Shown: piece by piece, positions 1 through 13,533 of the stretch
Numbering within the stretch: position 1 is the first letter of the stretch
Layout of the letters: each line of letters starts with the position of its first letter
Assembly (NCBI GenBank): GCA_013399305.1
Contig: VXAI01000195.1
Span: forward strand, 1,415,244 to 1,479,243
DNA length: 64,000 nt
Direction of reading: 5' to 3'
Source of the DNA: Rostratula benghalensis
Taxonomy: Eukaryota > Chordata > Aves > Charadriiformes > Rostratulidae
Made by a program: the position numbers and the translations under genes
Notes under the pieces: generated by a model
Told to the model about the DNA's origin: nothing
Databases searched by the model: none
What the model saw: the letters and a program-made list of their open reading frames with translations, nothing else

Positions 1-3000
1 CAGCTCCAGATGCAGGAGCATTATTGTATTATTAGGCTTACATATTGTTATATATATGGCTTAAATATTATTATGTATTGCATAATAAGCCTTATTATAT
101 AAAGCCTGGACACGGTGTGTCCGGGTTCTCTCATCTCAGGTCACTGAGCCCCAGCAGCAGGCACATAGGAACAGGCTTTCCCTGTGATGGCACTTTGAGC
201 TTCCCCTCGAGGGATGGTGCCTGTTCTATCCTGGGCACCTTCCCCCACAATGAGCAGTCACTTCTTAGGGTCTCCTGAGTGCCCAGCACCCAGAGAGCCC
301 TTTGTGTGATACCAGGCTTTTCCATGCCTTTTCCTATTGCAGGAGGGGTTGGAAGTACAGAGAGGGAAAAACCTGAACTTTCCAGATCAGGTGAAGTATA
401 AAGGGTGTGTAGAAGGCCTTGATTTGACTTAAGCTGGAAGGGAGTAAGGGAAGTGCAGAGGTGAGGCAGGGATCCCAGCTCCCAGTGTCCCAGCATCTTT
501 CCTCAGCCTTCCACTCCTGGTGTCTGGCTTGAATTCAGTCTGAAGTCCCCATTGGGCCACCACTGGTCTTATCCTCAGAAACCCTTTGCAGCAGGCCAGA
601 CACTCCACTTGGGCTTGACACAAGCCGACGAGTAAGTGTAAGGAATTAGAAAACTGTAATAGATGCTGGTGGCTTACTGCTATCACTCAGATCTGACCTC
701 AGAAGTTTGAGAGCCCCTGTTGTGTGAATTTGGACTGGTTTGCTCCAAGAGAAACCTCTCTGCCAGCTAAAGTCACAGTGACGGGCTGTGTGTGTCCCTC
801 CCAGGAGACCCCCGAGCCTCCAGAGTGACTTGTGGGGTGTATACCTGCTCCCTCCATCCTTACAGCTTCTGCTTCCCTTTACTAGCCCAAAAGCTGTGTC
901 GTGTAGCCAGATTTGCCTCCCCTCAGCATGCTGGTGCTGCCCCTGCTCCCCTCATCTGTGTTTCTGGGGTGCTGGGTGCCACCAGATCTGCCACAGCTTG
1001 GGCAGTGAGTAATAGATGCCAGTGGCTTATTGATATCACTCAAACCTGCCCTTAAAACTTGAGAGCCCCCAGGGTGAATTATCTGCCAGCCAAAGTCACA
1101 GTGACGGGCATTTTGTCAATCCCAGGAGACCCACAAACCTCTGGGTGACTCATGGGGTGTATATCTGCATCCTTTATCCTTACAACTTCCCTTTACTAGC
1201 CCAAAAGCCGGGTCTGGTAAGCCAAGTTGGCATCCCCTCAGCGTGCTGGTGCTGTCCCTGCTCCATCCAGCTGTGTTCCTGGGGTGTTGGGGTGCCACCA
1301 GCTCTGCCCCCAGGCTGGGCGGTGTGGGTCAGCCTGGCGGGGTGGCTGCCGGAAGGTGGCAGCCTGTGCGGGGAGCACAGGCGGACCTCGCAGATGTTTA
1401 ATGGGATTTTATAGCTCCGGGTTTCATCATCCAGAGCTGTTGTCACGGAAACGGAGATCTGCAGAGAGCCCCGTGCATCGACTGCTTAACCATTTCGGCG
1501 CTGCGATGGCCAGGGGAGGGTGCACAGGGCAGCCCCAGGGGGCTCCTCTGAAAAGCCATCAGGAGAGATTTGTGCCTGGAGCTTACAACCTCCACCTGGC
1601 ATTGCAGTGAGCACCGGGAATAAGCCCTTTTATTTAGGACTGGGGTTTTAATGGCCTTTTAAAATACACTGCTGCACTGTTGGAGGACAAAGCTCTGCCT
1701 CAGAGCAGCAATGGGGGGGCTCTGCCTGGGTGTCCTGTTGTGCTCAGAGTTCCCCCACGAACAAGAGGATGGATGCAGATCTCACACGTTTCCAGCTTGT
1801 GGCGGGTGGAAATGTCCTACTGGTGCCTTGTCCCAGCACATCTCATCCCATGCTGTGGCTTAGCCACCTCCTCTGGGGCTGTGGCTGGAAAGGAGAGGGC
1901 ACCGGAGCTGCGCTGCCACTGAGGTGGTGATAGCACGTGTCACCCCTTGCACATGGCTTCCCAAGGGGATGACATCCCTGTTGCTAGGGAGGGCAAGCAA
2001 CTGAGGCCAGGCTAATCTCCTTAGTGGCCTGAGCACCCTCACGGGAGTGAAAGGGAGATTAGAGGGCAGGGTGGCATTAGCAACCCAGGACACTCACTGG
2101 AGAAGAACAAGGAGACAATGGAACTAAGCAGAGATGGAGAAGGCACTGGGAGAGATCAGCAGAAGGGCCTCCATTAGCAGCAAATAACCCAACAGCTGGG
2201 ATCTCTGAGGAAAAAGGCTTTAGACAACATGCCCCAAAGTCCCTAGGAACCATCCCTAACTACCTCCTTCCCCAGGAGGAAGATGTTGCTAGGCAGTCTG
2301 GGTCCTAAACCATTCCCTGCCATCCCAAGGTGGTGGATGCCTTCCTACTCTCTGTCATACCCATGGAGTATGAAAATATTCCTTCAAAGGATATACACAG
2401 GGGAGAGGAAGCCACTGTATTTTATCTTGAGAGACGTGGAGGAACAGGACATGGAGTATTTATTGTCCCTTTCCTTGAAACAAGAGCCAAAAGCTGCAGT
2501 GTGGGGTGAGAGGCTGTTATTCACAAAGCCTCCGTGAAGGAGTCCAGGTGTTGGGCTCCATTCCCTCTTCCTGCAACATGGGTATCACAAGGTCCCTTCT
2601 TTTATTTGCACGTGGCAAATGGGGCTAGGATGATAGAAGTTTTATGGAAAGCTCTACAATCTGGTAGCCTGTCCCGCCAGAGCAGGGGACCATGGCAGGG
2701 AAGGTGCTGCTCACCAGGGCTGTGTCATCCCTGTTCTTTCTTATGCAGGTAGCTCCAGGGCTGGTGAGGGAAGGAAAAAAACGGTGCCTGCTATTACTAC
2801 TTGGTGTTTGTTCCTTCCTTTCAGCTGTCAAGGAAACCATGGCATGGTTCACATACCCAGCTGGTATTGCTGCAGTTGCTGATGTGTTGCATCCTTTTAA
2901 TCTATATCCAAAATAGCTTCTCCACCCCTCCGTTAGCTCTGGCTGACACAACACTTTCCACCCTGTGTTCCTGCCTGCTATTGGCTGTTCTCTCACCCTG

Positions 3001-3029
3001 TGATTATGACCGTGACACCAGACTTTCTT
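1..3029. other. Non-coding stretch, no gene recognised
   Basis: The short AT-rich start (1-120) is followed by ordinary sequence and the tandem duplication at 656-1325. Frames are short and overlapping and show no known motif. Confidence 0.6.
656..1325. repeat. Diverged two-copy direct tandem duplication
   Basis: Copy 1 (about 656-1009) and copy 2 (about 1010-1325) share, in order, TAATAGATGC, AGTCACAGTGACGGGC, CCCAGGAGACCC, CCCTTTACTAGCCCAAAAGC, CATCCCCTCAGC-like and GGTGCCACCAG-like blocks. They differ by many substitutions and small indels, so the duplication is not recent. No coding potential is recognised. Confidence 0.85.
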
Positions 3030-3330
3030 AGAATCATAGAAGACTTTGGGTTGGAAGGGAACTTTTAAAGGTCATCTAGTCCAATGTAACCCTCCCTGCC
3101 ATGAGCAAGGACTTCAACTAGATCAGGTTGCTCAAAGCCCTATCCAACTTCACCTTGAATATTTCCAGGGCCTCCATCACCTCCTCTAAGCGACCTGTAC
3201 CAGTGTTTCACTACCCTCATTGTAAAGAACTTGTTCCTTATACCTAGTCTGAATCTACTCTCAGTTTAAAACCATTAGCCCTTGTCCTGCTGCAACAGGT
3301 CCTACTAAAAAGTTTTCTTCTAGGTTGAGG
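3030..3330 (-). mobile_element. CR1 LINE 3' fragment
   Basis: It begins at its 3' end with AGAATCATAGAAGACTTTGG and continues with the standard CR1 3'-end sequence (GGTTGGAAGGGAAC, TCATCTAGTCCAA). Minus orientation, 5'-truncated, about 300 bp. Confidence 0.88.
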
Positions 3331-4129
3331 AAGCAGAACTGTGTGCAAGCCACAAAGGCTCATGGAGATTGAAATAGTCAAGGGAGATATATGGAGGTAT
3401 GCCCAGGTGCCAGAAGCTACAGGAAAAGGTAGAGAGAAGGGACTTGTGTCATGCTAGAACCAGAAGGAAGAGAGATCAAGAGGGTTTGGAAAAGGAGACA
3501 GTGATGGCAGTAGGTTCAGAAATGACATGGTTTCAGGACAGTGTGAAGGAGATGGTAGAGTAGCTCATGTGCTGCTGAAAGTGTTCCCCATGTGGGAGAT
3601 TCTGGAGACAGGAGATGCAATGTGCTCAGCGTGGAAAAGAAAGCAGAGAAAAAGGGGACCCAAGGTGGAAGTGAGGACACATGGTGCTAGAAGTGAACAC
3701 AAGGTGGTGACCAGACCAGATGAGTGAGGGAGGAAGATCTCTCAGCCAAGCATTTGGAAAAGAAAAACAGAGTAGAGATGTAGAAGAGATTGAAGAAACA
3801 ACTTTTTGGTCTCAGATATAGGAGGAGGGGCGTCAGGAGAAGCACAGAGAGAAATCTCCAACTCATTTTCAGTAGCCTAGAGTAGCAGTGGGATTTTTAT
3901 GCATATTTATGTGCAGAAAGGAGCTGGGGTTGAAAGTAATGGGCTGTTCTGCCCTTTGGCATCAGCAGGGTCGAAGGCTAACGCGTAGTTCATGTGTCTT
4001 TGCCATCTTCTCAGACCCTGATCAGCTTGCTGTCTGCAGGGCAGACATGTCTGGGTGCTGTTGAATGCACAGGGCACCTGTGATCCCCCACTGGTGACAA
4101 GACTGTGACTATGAGTGGCAGCAGCCCCA

Positions 4130-4655
4130 AATCTGTAGGTATTGGAGTACTGCATCCAGCTCTGGGGCCACCAACATAAAAAGGACATGGACCTATTGAA
4201 GTGGGTCCTGAGGAGGCAATGAAGATGCTTGGAGGGCTGGAGCCCTTCTGCTGTGAGAACAGGCTGAGGGAGTTGGGAGGGTTCAGCCTGGAGAAGAGAA
4301 GGCTCAAGGGAGACCTTTGAACCCCTTCCAGTCCTTAAAGGAGCTCCAGGAAAGCTGGGGAGGGACTCTTCATCAGGGAGGGGAACCACAGGATGAGGGG
4401 GAAGGGTTTTAAGCTGGAAGAGCGGAGATGGAGATGAGAATTGGGGAAGAAATTATTTGGTGTGAGTGTGGTGAGACCCTGGCCCAGGTTGCCCAGAGAA
4501 GCTGTGGCTGCCCCATCCCTGGAAGGGTTCAAGGCCAGGTTGGAGGGGGCTTGGAACAACCTGGTGTGGTGGGAGGTGTCCCTGCCCAGGGAAGGGGGTG
4601 GTCCTGGGTGGTCTTTAAGGTCCCTTCCAACCCAAACCATTCTGTGATTCTACGT
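4130..4655 (+). mobile_element. CR1 LINE 3' fragment
   Basis: Plus orientation. It contains the CR1 segments GAGTACTGCATCCAGCTCTG, GCCTGGAGAAGAGAAGGCTC and the 3' end AAGGTCCCTTCCAACCC followed by CATTCTGTGATTCTACG. About 525 bp. Confidence 0.9.
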
Positions 4656-5869
4656 ATGACCACGTGTGCTCCAGTAAACCGCCTCAACTGTTGGTGACAG
4701 CATGCCCCATGCTCCATTGCCATCTCCCCAACTTGGTTCCCCCTCTCCGGCTCTTTCCCAGAGGAACGTTGTGTGCTCTGGTCATAGGAAGCTCTCCTGC
4801 TGCAATCAAAAGCCCAGGAGACACCCACCACCTTTGCAGCTGTTTCAGCCCCAGCTTCCCTTGGAGGGGGAGGACTTCCCTTTCCACACCTGCAAAAACA
4901 AGGGGCCCTGACTCACTGCCTACATGGTGCAAGGGCCAGGAGGGCTTCCCTTAGGAGGGTAGGGGAGGGGGAGGAGTCCCAGGCATGTGACCCTGAACTC
5001 TGCCTCTCAGCCAGGGATTTCCTCCTCTGCTCTCTGGGATTTTCCTTTTTTCATTTTTACTCTTTGCATTCTTAGCTTTTGCTTTACTTGTTAAACCTCC
5101 TTCATCTCAAGCTTGTACTGGTTTTGGCATTGCTATGTGGAACCCTGACAGCAAATGTTTGCAGAGGATCCTGCCAGAGCCAGCACTTGGAGTTGCCCTC
5201 CCCGTGAGCCTCCTGTCTGATGCTTTGTGGTCCCCAGGAGCTCTCCCAGTGGGGATGTATTGTCCTCCTCCATCACCAGTTGTCAGGACATGTCTCCATA
5301 TGCCGTCACGGCTGCCGGGTAAGACGGGGGCTCGGCATGTGAGTCCTGTCAGCTCTGATCCCCAGCTCCTGCCCAGCCCAGGCAGCTGCATCTATTGAGC
5401 CATGATCAGCTCTATCCCCAGACTGTAAAGAAATGGGAAAAGCCACTTGGCCTCTGCTTTAGAGCTTAAAGGACCCATTGCAGGGGAGTGAGGTCAGTGA
5501 AAGGGAAGAGCTGCAGCCAGCTCGATGAGAAAGGCATGTGGACCATGGTGGGGCAGACACACAATAGCTCAGTGTCCCCCTCCAGCCTGGCTCGGGGCTT
5601 GTCCTACCCTTGGAGCATCAGCCAGATGATTCAGAACTGGTTTGTGGTTAAAGTGACTCAACCAGTGTCCTTTTTTGTCACCTCAACGTCACGCATGTGC
5701 CATCTGCTCCCCACCACACAGCAAAGTTCACTTTCAGGCAGAGAATCAATCACAAATCCACCACTGCCGCCCCAGGCGTCCAAAGGAAAGAGAGCAAGGG
5801 TTTAGCTGTACGTGAGGGACCTTCATTCCTCAGGATGAAGCTGTGATCTACAGAGCAGACCTCCTGTCA

Positions 5870-6205
5870 TGAAACCATAGAATGGTTTGGGTTGAAAGGG
5901 ACTTTCAAGATCATCCAGCCCCACCCCTGTCCTGGGCAGGAAAACTTCCCACCACACCAGGTTGCTCAAAGTCCCCTCCAACCTGGCCTTGAACCCCTCC
6001 AGGGATGGAGCAGCCACAGCTTCTCTGCACAAGGGTCTCACCGCCCTCACACCAAAGAAGTTCTTCCTGAGATCTCATCTCAGTTTCCCCGCTTTGTCAA
6101 ACTTCATCCTATGGCTCCCCACCCTCATCAAAGTTCACTCCCCAGCTTTCCTGGAGCATGTTTAGGGACTGGAAGGGGCTCTAAGTTCTCCCCGAGAGAC
6201 CTTGT
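5870..6205 (-). mobile_element. CR1 LINE 3' fragment
   Basis: Minus orientation, starting with CCATAGAATGGTTTGGGTTG, then CAAGATCATCCAGCCCCACC and further CR1 3'-end sequence (CCAACCTGGCCTTGAACCCC). 5'-truncated. Confidence 0.88.
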
Positions 6206-7024
6206 CCTGTCACTCAAGCTGTTGCCTGGTTTGTGGGAGGGAGGAAGATGCTCATATTTAACACTGGTTGTGCTAACCCCAAATCAAACAGGGTTCCAGC
6301 TCTTTCTGACGGGCACAGAGCAAAAATCTGTGTATCGTGGGTAGGAGGCAGCAATTTCTGAGTCTTTCTGAAATATTTTGCCAGTCCATTGTAAAGCCAC
6401 TGCAATCCCAAATTGGATCTGCAGCAGGTGACCGAAAAATGCATCTTTGGGAATGGGTTTCCAGGCAGGTGCTCCCCCAATCAAGCCATAAGTGCTTGTT
6501 GCTCAAAACACTATTACTGTTTGACAGCTCCAGTGTCACCTGCTGATGAAAATGGCTGAGGAGCAAGTTGATAAAGCCCACATGGATTTCCAAAGGGGTC
6601 CCCTGCAGTCTCTTTAGGGTCTCCTAAAGCAGCTAAGCTCCCTTGGGATGACTAAACCCACTATTTAACAGGCAGGAAACAAAATCCATCAGGAAGACCG
6701 TGAATAGTGGGAATATTTGAGACAATATTTCAGTAAAGACTAACTGAAGGGCTGCAGAAGGACCTCACCTGGATGCTTTGGTGGCTTAGAGCATTGGGAA
6801 GTCTTACCCCTTGTGCCTTTTCCTTTTATCTCTGTGGGCAAGGGGATGCTCTGAGCTGATTGCTTTCACCTGGAGCGAAACACAGGGAGTTGGGGGGGAG
6901 GGGATGGTATCTGTGGCGATGTCAGCCCAGTGCTCTGAAGTAGTTAAACCCCAAAATCTCCATCCCAGATCTAAGAAATCCTGGGAAAAGAAGGAGAGGA
7001 AAGAAAAACAACCACAGCAGTGGC

Positions 7025-7046
7025 TTTTTTTTTTTTTTTTTTTTTT
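7025..7046. repeat. Run of 22 T
   Basis: Simple homopolymer run, no adjacent retroelement recognised. Confidence 0.9.
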
Positions 7047-10000
7047 GGTTGTTTTAAATGTGCTGTGCTGCTGCCTGCAGTTCCGGTTCCCCTGCCTGAG
7101 GAGGGACATCATAAGCCAGATAAGGCAGAAAGGGAGGCAGCAAGGATGACTGGGTAGACCTGGGGCTGCTTAATGCAGAAATGCATCTGAAATTATAAAC
7201 TGGAGATGGGTCTCTTCCACAAGAATTTGAATGAAGCTGGGGAGGGGAGAGGTGGGGGCAGGCTTAAATGCCGAGCTGTAATTTCACAGCCCTCCTCTTT
7301 ACAGGATGCTGCAGATGCCTACAGTGTGCACAGGATAAAAAAAGCAACTGAATACATTTTTAGAAGAGAAAGGTGGGAGGATGTGAGAAAATTCACTGGT
7401 GGAGGAAGATGAGAGAGTGTCAGTGGGGGCGTGAGGGAATATTTGGGACCTGCGAGGAGCGAAGAGGGAGGGAGGGGGCCGTCTGCTGGGTTTGTGCTGT
7501 GTGTTGGGAAGGGGTTTTGACCCTGGGGGAATGTCAGGCTTTGGGAGGAGGATAGATCTGCCCTGGGGAAGTGAGAAGCTGCTGCTGCTGCTGCGTGTTG
7601 AGGCTCAGGAGAGGAGTCGGGACAGCGGGAAGCCTGGATGCAGGGTGAGGGGCTGAGGGGAGAGGGGCTGCTGGATCAGAGGAGGGCTTGTAGAGGAAGG
7701 AGGACAAGAAGCGCATTGAGTACAGGCTCCTGCTTTCTTTCAGCTCCTTCTAGCCATGCTACGGTCCAGCTGGCAGCTGGGGGATATCTCTCATCCTCCC
7801 CCCCACCTCCTTCTTTCTGCTGTAGCCCCGGGGGGATCAGTGCACAAAGCCTGGCAGCTTTGAATGCTCACTGTGTTGTCTGCGTGAACCAAATCCTTCA
7901 TCCTCGCTCGCTGTGGGACCAAGATGGGGGAGCAGCTCTGGTGGAACCCAGCAACAGCAGCCTGAGACCACCCAGAGGGGCTGACCCAGTAGCAGCACCC
8001 ACACAGGGTCTGCTCACCACGGTCTAGCACTGAAAAATGCCACCCTGCACAGGAGACATCTTGCTGACAGACCTGGAAAGGAAGAAAGGTGGTTGATGCC
8101 AGGGTTTGGAGGCTCTTGGTCCCTTCTGTCCAGGCTCTGTGTGTTATCAGACCTGCTGTGCATAACAAAAGTGTTGTCCTGTCCATCTCTCATGCACAGC
8201 ACACCTTTCTCTTGCTTTTCTGGGTTGGGGGGCTCGTGAGGTATGCACCCATAAAGTTCTGTCTCCTGTGTGCTCTGTCACCAGTGAAGTGGACACCCCA
8301 TGGGGCTGCAGCTGAGGAGCAGGTCTGGGAGAGGCAGATATGGCAAGGAGAGGTGAGGGGTAGTTTCATGGATGCTCCAGTGCATGGAAAGGGGTGCTGG
8401 GTTTGCAGTAGTTATTTAACAGAGTCTCCAAGAGGCTTATAAATTTTGTACAGGAGCCTATGATTTGGCTCTGCGCAATTTCATGTGCCTGCCTTTGGTG
8501 TTTTAAGAGCTAGGGTGAGAGCGTGAAAGGTTTTCAGTCCTGAAAGAGTTAATTTCTCCTGCCGGCAGCACTTGGGCAGTAATTCAGCTGCTGCTTTATA
8601 TTCCTGAGCACATCCCTTCCCTTCTGCCCTCCCCTTCTGATCAATAAAAAATGCATCTTCCGAGGCACTGAAGGCAGGATCCTGTGCTGGCAGCACCGGT
8701 GCCTGCCCCAGTGTGCTGTCCCTGTGCTTGTGCTGGTGCTGGTTCTCAACTGGCCACACTTGCCCTTGTGTCCTCCTCCACTGAGTGCCCTGGTGCCCAG
8801 AGGCTGCTCTAATTCGGGGCTACCAGCTTGGTTGTGGCGTCACAAACTGGATGAGCTCAGGCATTAAGCTGTAAAGGCTTCTTAAGGGCTAGGGGCTGTC
8901 TGGGCCTCCTTACTGGGACACCAGTGATGGTAGAAGGCAACGCTGGGCTTAAATGGATGAGGCCAAAGAGCAGAGCCCAGAGAAATGGGTTTAGGGGGCT
9001 GTAATCCCCTGGGAGAACCTGGCACCACGGCTGTCCTTTCCCATGGGATGCACTGGGGCCTCCTAAAGAGATTGTGTCTCAAGGTATGGAGTCCCTTTTG
9101 GGTCACAGTGTTTCCCATCAGGGAACTACGCCTCCTCTCAGGAGTTGGGGTGAAGACAGAGGCAGAAGCCTCTGAACCCTTAATGTGATGCATTTTTCAG
9201 CCCTGGACCCTGTGGTGGGATCTTCTCTGTCCCCTGGTGTCCTGAGGTTAAATAGTTATTCCAGCCCATCTGACCGCTGTCTCTGAGGAGGGTGGTCTGT
9301 ACCAGAGCTGGCCCTGGAGGTGGTTTCCCCCATATTTTTAACAACACGGTTGTCTTCAGAAGCAAGCAAAACCCACAAAGCTGGGGAGAAGACACGAGAC
9401 AGTCATCCTTGAGGAGATCATGGAAATCACCAGCTGCTTGAGCTAGATGTTGCCCCTGGACAAAGGCAGAAAATTGCTGGACCTGTGAGAACTTTCAGTA
9501 AGTAAAATGAAGTTTCATTCCAGGATCTGTGCATGGCTATGAAGGGTGGCTTTTTCTTCTTGCTCTTGGGGCTGTTTGTGGCAGGTTTGTATCGTTCTAG
9601 CTTTCCTGGCCAGTCTTTGGTCAGACCCTGCAGACAACTGAAGGGTCAAAGGCTTCAGCCGAGGGGAGGGGACGTAGTCTGAAGTTCTTGTGGCAGAGCA
9701 GACTGGGCAGAAAGGCCACAGCCCCCTCCCTAGGCATTCCTCAGTGTTGGGGTGCCAAAGCAGGGACACCAGGTCCTGTTTTGCAGGGTGCTGGCTCTTG
9801 GTGCCATAGTTTGCAGTGGGAACAGCTCTGCCCCAGCTTGCAGCTTCCAGGTGTTGAATTGTTTTCTGTTTAATATAACATATTTGTAACATTGAAGTAA
9901 CAAGGAGTGCACACAGCTTGGCTGCTGTTGCATCCCTGCAGGAGGAAGAAGCAGGCTGATCCCAGCCCAGGTTTTGGGATCTACTGCGAACTAGGAGTAC

Positions 10001-12351
10001 CAGGAAGGTAGAGAAGGAAATGAGGTGGCTGGGAATGCTCTCAGAGAGCAGGCAGGTTGGCACCCTCCCATCTGGGAGAGCCACTCAGAGAGGGGTGAGC
10101 CAGTATGGGGGGGTGTTGCAGGGTCTGGGGTCACTCAGCACAGGGCAGGCTCTTTTCTGCAGAGGAGTCTGTGTCTGCTTGCTCACTACTGGGAGGACTG
10201 GATAGTTGAGGAGAGCTTGTGCCCTTGTGCCAGGTCAGCCCGACAGCCCCATATAGTGCTTGGCAGGGCTCTTTGTGTAGGGCACGATGCCTTCTCCCTG
10301 CTTCAAACGCTCTTTGTGTCTCACTCCCATTTCAGGTGCTGGGCTCTGGGACACCAGCTCAGCAGGGCATGAACCAGAGAGAGTAACAGCGAGTGGCCAT
10401 GGGAAGAGGTAGGAACATGTTTGGCTCCTGGGAAGAGGTGGGGACATGCTCCTGCATGAAAGGTTTGTGCTTGAATGAGAAAAATGGTGTTTGTAGCAGG
10501 GAGAAAATTGCTCTGGTTAAGCCTCAGTTTGGGCGGGATGATCCAGAAATCCCCTGCAGTCAAACCTGGGTGAACCAGGAGCCAGGCTTGACCCCCTTCC
10601 TCTACCACCCAGCAGCCCCTTGTCCTCGGGAAGGGAGTGAGGGCATCAAAAAAGGGCAGACAGGACAATTCAGGCATCAATTCCTCTGCCTTGTCATGGC
10701 TGGGGCATCCCAGGGCTCCTTGTAGGGCAGAGAGCTGCATTACCCTCGCAGCAGGGGGGTGGTGGCGACCTCTGCCAAATGCTTTTAGCAGCCCCAAAAA
10801 GCTGCAAAATGAAAGAGAAAGGAGGATGCATGAGCTGCACCCAGGCCAGCCTGGAGCCTTGCCTGAGAGCTTTTATTTTCTGGTAACAGTTCCTTTGATT
10901 TAAAAGCCTTTTTTTCATGGCTTTGCAGCTGTGGGCAAGTGATTCCCTGGTAGCGTCATGTTACCATGACAGTTCTTATGTACAAAAGATGGAGAAATAA
11001 ACATTAATTTTGGTATAAAAATGTGATCTTGGCTTTCTCTGCTTCCATATCATAACTTTGGTGGTGGGGAGATGAATCTGGAGCCTTGTGGCACTGAGCA
11101 GGTTGAGGGGAGCTGCTGAAGCAGCATCACAGCCACCTGCAATGGGCTGGATGCTGCCACTGTGTCTCAGGAGGCTGAAAATGCTGGTGCCTGCACAGAA
11201 GATCCATGTTGGCAAACCTGGTCCAGTCTCTGGGAGCTCAGATGTGGAGTCAGCTTGGGATGGAGGTGTTTCCTCTGCCCAAACATCGCCTAGGGTGAAA
11301 ACCAGGCAGGTGGGATGCTGACGAGGACAGGAGCCACCTTCACCATCCAAGTAGTTGCCACGATGGATATTCCCCTGGGACAAAAGAGAAAGCAGAGTCC
11401 TGGTCATACTGCTCAGCCTGTTCTTGTCCCCAAAGGTGTATGTAACCATGTAGAAGCTCTATGACAGCAGTGTCCCTTCTGATGACCCCTCCAGGCTTGG
11501 GGGCCCTTGCTTGCTTGAGTAGGGCCAGCCTGGCCACCAGCTGAGTTTTGAGGTCAACCCAGCCAGAAATCAGGCTGCAGCTGCCGGCTGCTCTGCTGGG
11601 TTAAAGGACACTGCCTCCCAGATGGGCACTTCAGAGGGACAAATGCTCTGGTGCTGGTGGCCCTGGTTTGGTCCAGAGTTTGTCCTTGTGACACTGTTCT
11701 GTGCATGGGGCTGGAGACAAGGGTGAAAGGCCATATCCTTCACATGTGGACAACAGAGACCAGGCTGTGTTCCTTATCCTAGGGCCAAGCACATCTTGCA
11801 GCAGCTGAAGTCCTGTTGACATCTCATGGTAGGTAACCCATCTTATTTCCCCCCATGGTCAGGTCCATCCTCTCCTGCCCAGGGCATTCTGCCTTCACCC
11901 CCTCCAGTGCTGGGAGCAGCCCCTGTTCCCCTCCCTGACACACTGGGTTTAGACAAGTGATGGTGGGACATCACCAAGGGTGTTGATATCCCCTGCTACT
12001 GCTGCTCCAGCCCCTCCTACTGCAGCGAGCTGCCACCAGCACCTCCTCCTCACCTTTGATCTTCCTCCTTGCTTTCCCTTGTCTCCCCCACAGGCACAGT
12101 CTTGGGGAGATGTGGCCAGCAGCCAGGCCTGTGTCCCAAAATGTTCCTGCCTCTTCTCCTGCCTTTTCCACTTGGAGGTGTCCCTGTCACTGCGGTGGAC
12201 TTGAGATGGAGCCAGCCAGCTGGAGTTAGCTCCACAGGGCTTTTGGGAGCTGGTCCCCACAGGCATGGACACAGGAGGCTGCTGGGATAATTTGAAAATG
12301 AGGACAGAGACCTGATTATTGCCCTAGTTTGTGTCAAATCTCAACTCCCCG

Positions 12352-12352
<1 letters not shown>

Positions 12353-12381
<29 letters not shown>
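12353..12381. repeat. Run of 29 T
   Basis: Simple homopolymer run in unique sequence; no target duplication or retroelement body is recognised. Confidence 0.9.
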
Positions 12382-12383
<2 letters not shown>

Positions 12384-13418
12384 CAGCCTTTTGATGAGCT
12401 CCTCAATGACATTGCTAATTGGGGAGCGGGAGGCCCTGAATTAGGGTAGTGGGACAGGGAGTGGGGTCTCCTGGGACACCACATGGCTCAATGCCACACG
12501 TGTTGTCCTGCTAAAGTGGGACAAGAGAAGCCATGATAAAATAATTGTCTAGACCTGGTACAGGGCCTGACCAGAGGGACCAGGGCAATGGAGGAAAGCC
12601 AGGGGTGGCCTCAGAGAGGTCACAGGGCTGGTGCTTGGTTTAGGGGGTGCAAACACCCCCAAAGCACTGCAGGGACTAGAAGGGATATTGTGAGTTTAGT
12701 GGGGAAAAGTGCCACATCACCCTAGGGTGCTGCAGCAGTTGGTGAGGGGGAGCCATGTTTAGTTTCTATCAACACAAGGCACTCACCAGCATCTTGCAGA
12801 GCAGGGGTCTCCACATTTTTTTATTCCACACTCCCTCCCCGTATATTGATTTATAAATAACCTACATGTACTACTGGGCTAACAAGTGCACTGCAAAGCA
12901 CAAACCAGAAATTTCAAAAGGATGGGGTAGAGATGGAAAAAAAAATGCTATTTTTAAAGGATTTTTGAGCTTTATTAACATTACAGAAATATTTTCTTCC
13001 CGCAGCCCAGTGGGTTATCTCATACACCCCACTTTGGGGACAATGGGGCCCTTGGGAGTCAGTCTGGCCATTTCCCATCTGGAATCCACGGGACTCCCCC
13101 ATGCCCCCACATTATCCCCCTCCCCGGACACTGCCCCACATAAAGGAGCTTTGTTTGCCTCTTCCTATTCCTCTCCTCCTGTCTGGCTGCTCTCCCTCCC
13201 TGGCACCTCTCCCATCTCCCTCTGCAGAGCCAGGACCTTCCTCTTCTGTTTATCTCCGGGGAGGGGGCCCAAGATTCTCTCTTGCCTCATTGCAGTTTGT
13301 GGGGACCCCTCTGGCTATGCCTTGGTCTTGAGCAAGGGGAGGAAGAGGATACACATTCTGGGGACCAGCTGTGCAGCTGCCACCAAGGTGAGCGGTGGGG
13401 GCTGCTCCCCAAAGCTCT

Positions 13419-13533
13419 NNNNNNNNNNNNNNNNNNNNNNNNNNNNNNNNNNNNNNNNNNNNNNNNNNNNNNNNNNNNNNNNNNNNNNNNNNNNNNNNNN
13501 NNNNNNNNNNNNNNNNNNNNNNNNNNNNNNNNN
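13419..13533. other. Assembly gap, 115 N
   Basis: A run of N in the non-coding left part of the window; the flanks are GC-rich. Confidence 0.99.

Noticed and set aside
10996..11001. Plus-strand AATAAA as the end of a DIAPH1 transcript
   Set aside because: The context is AT-rich and plausible, but no coding exon or other transcript evidence lies upstream in the window.
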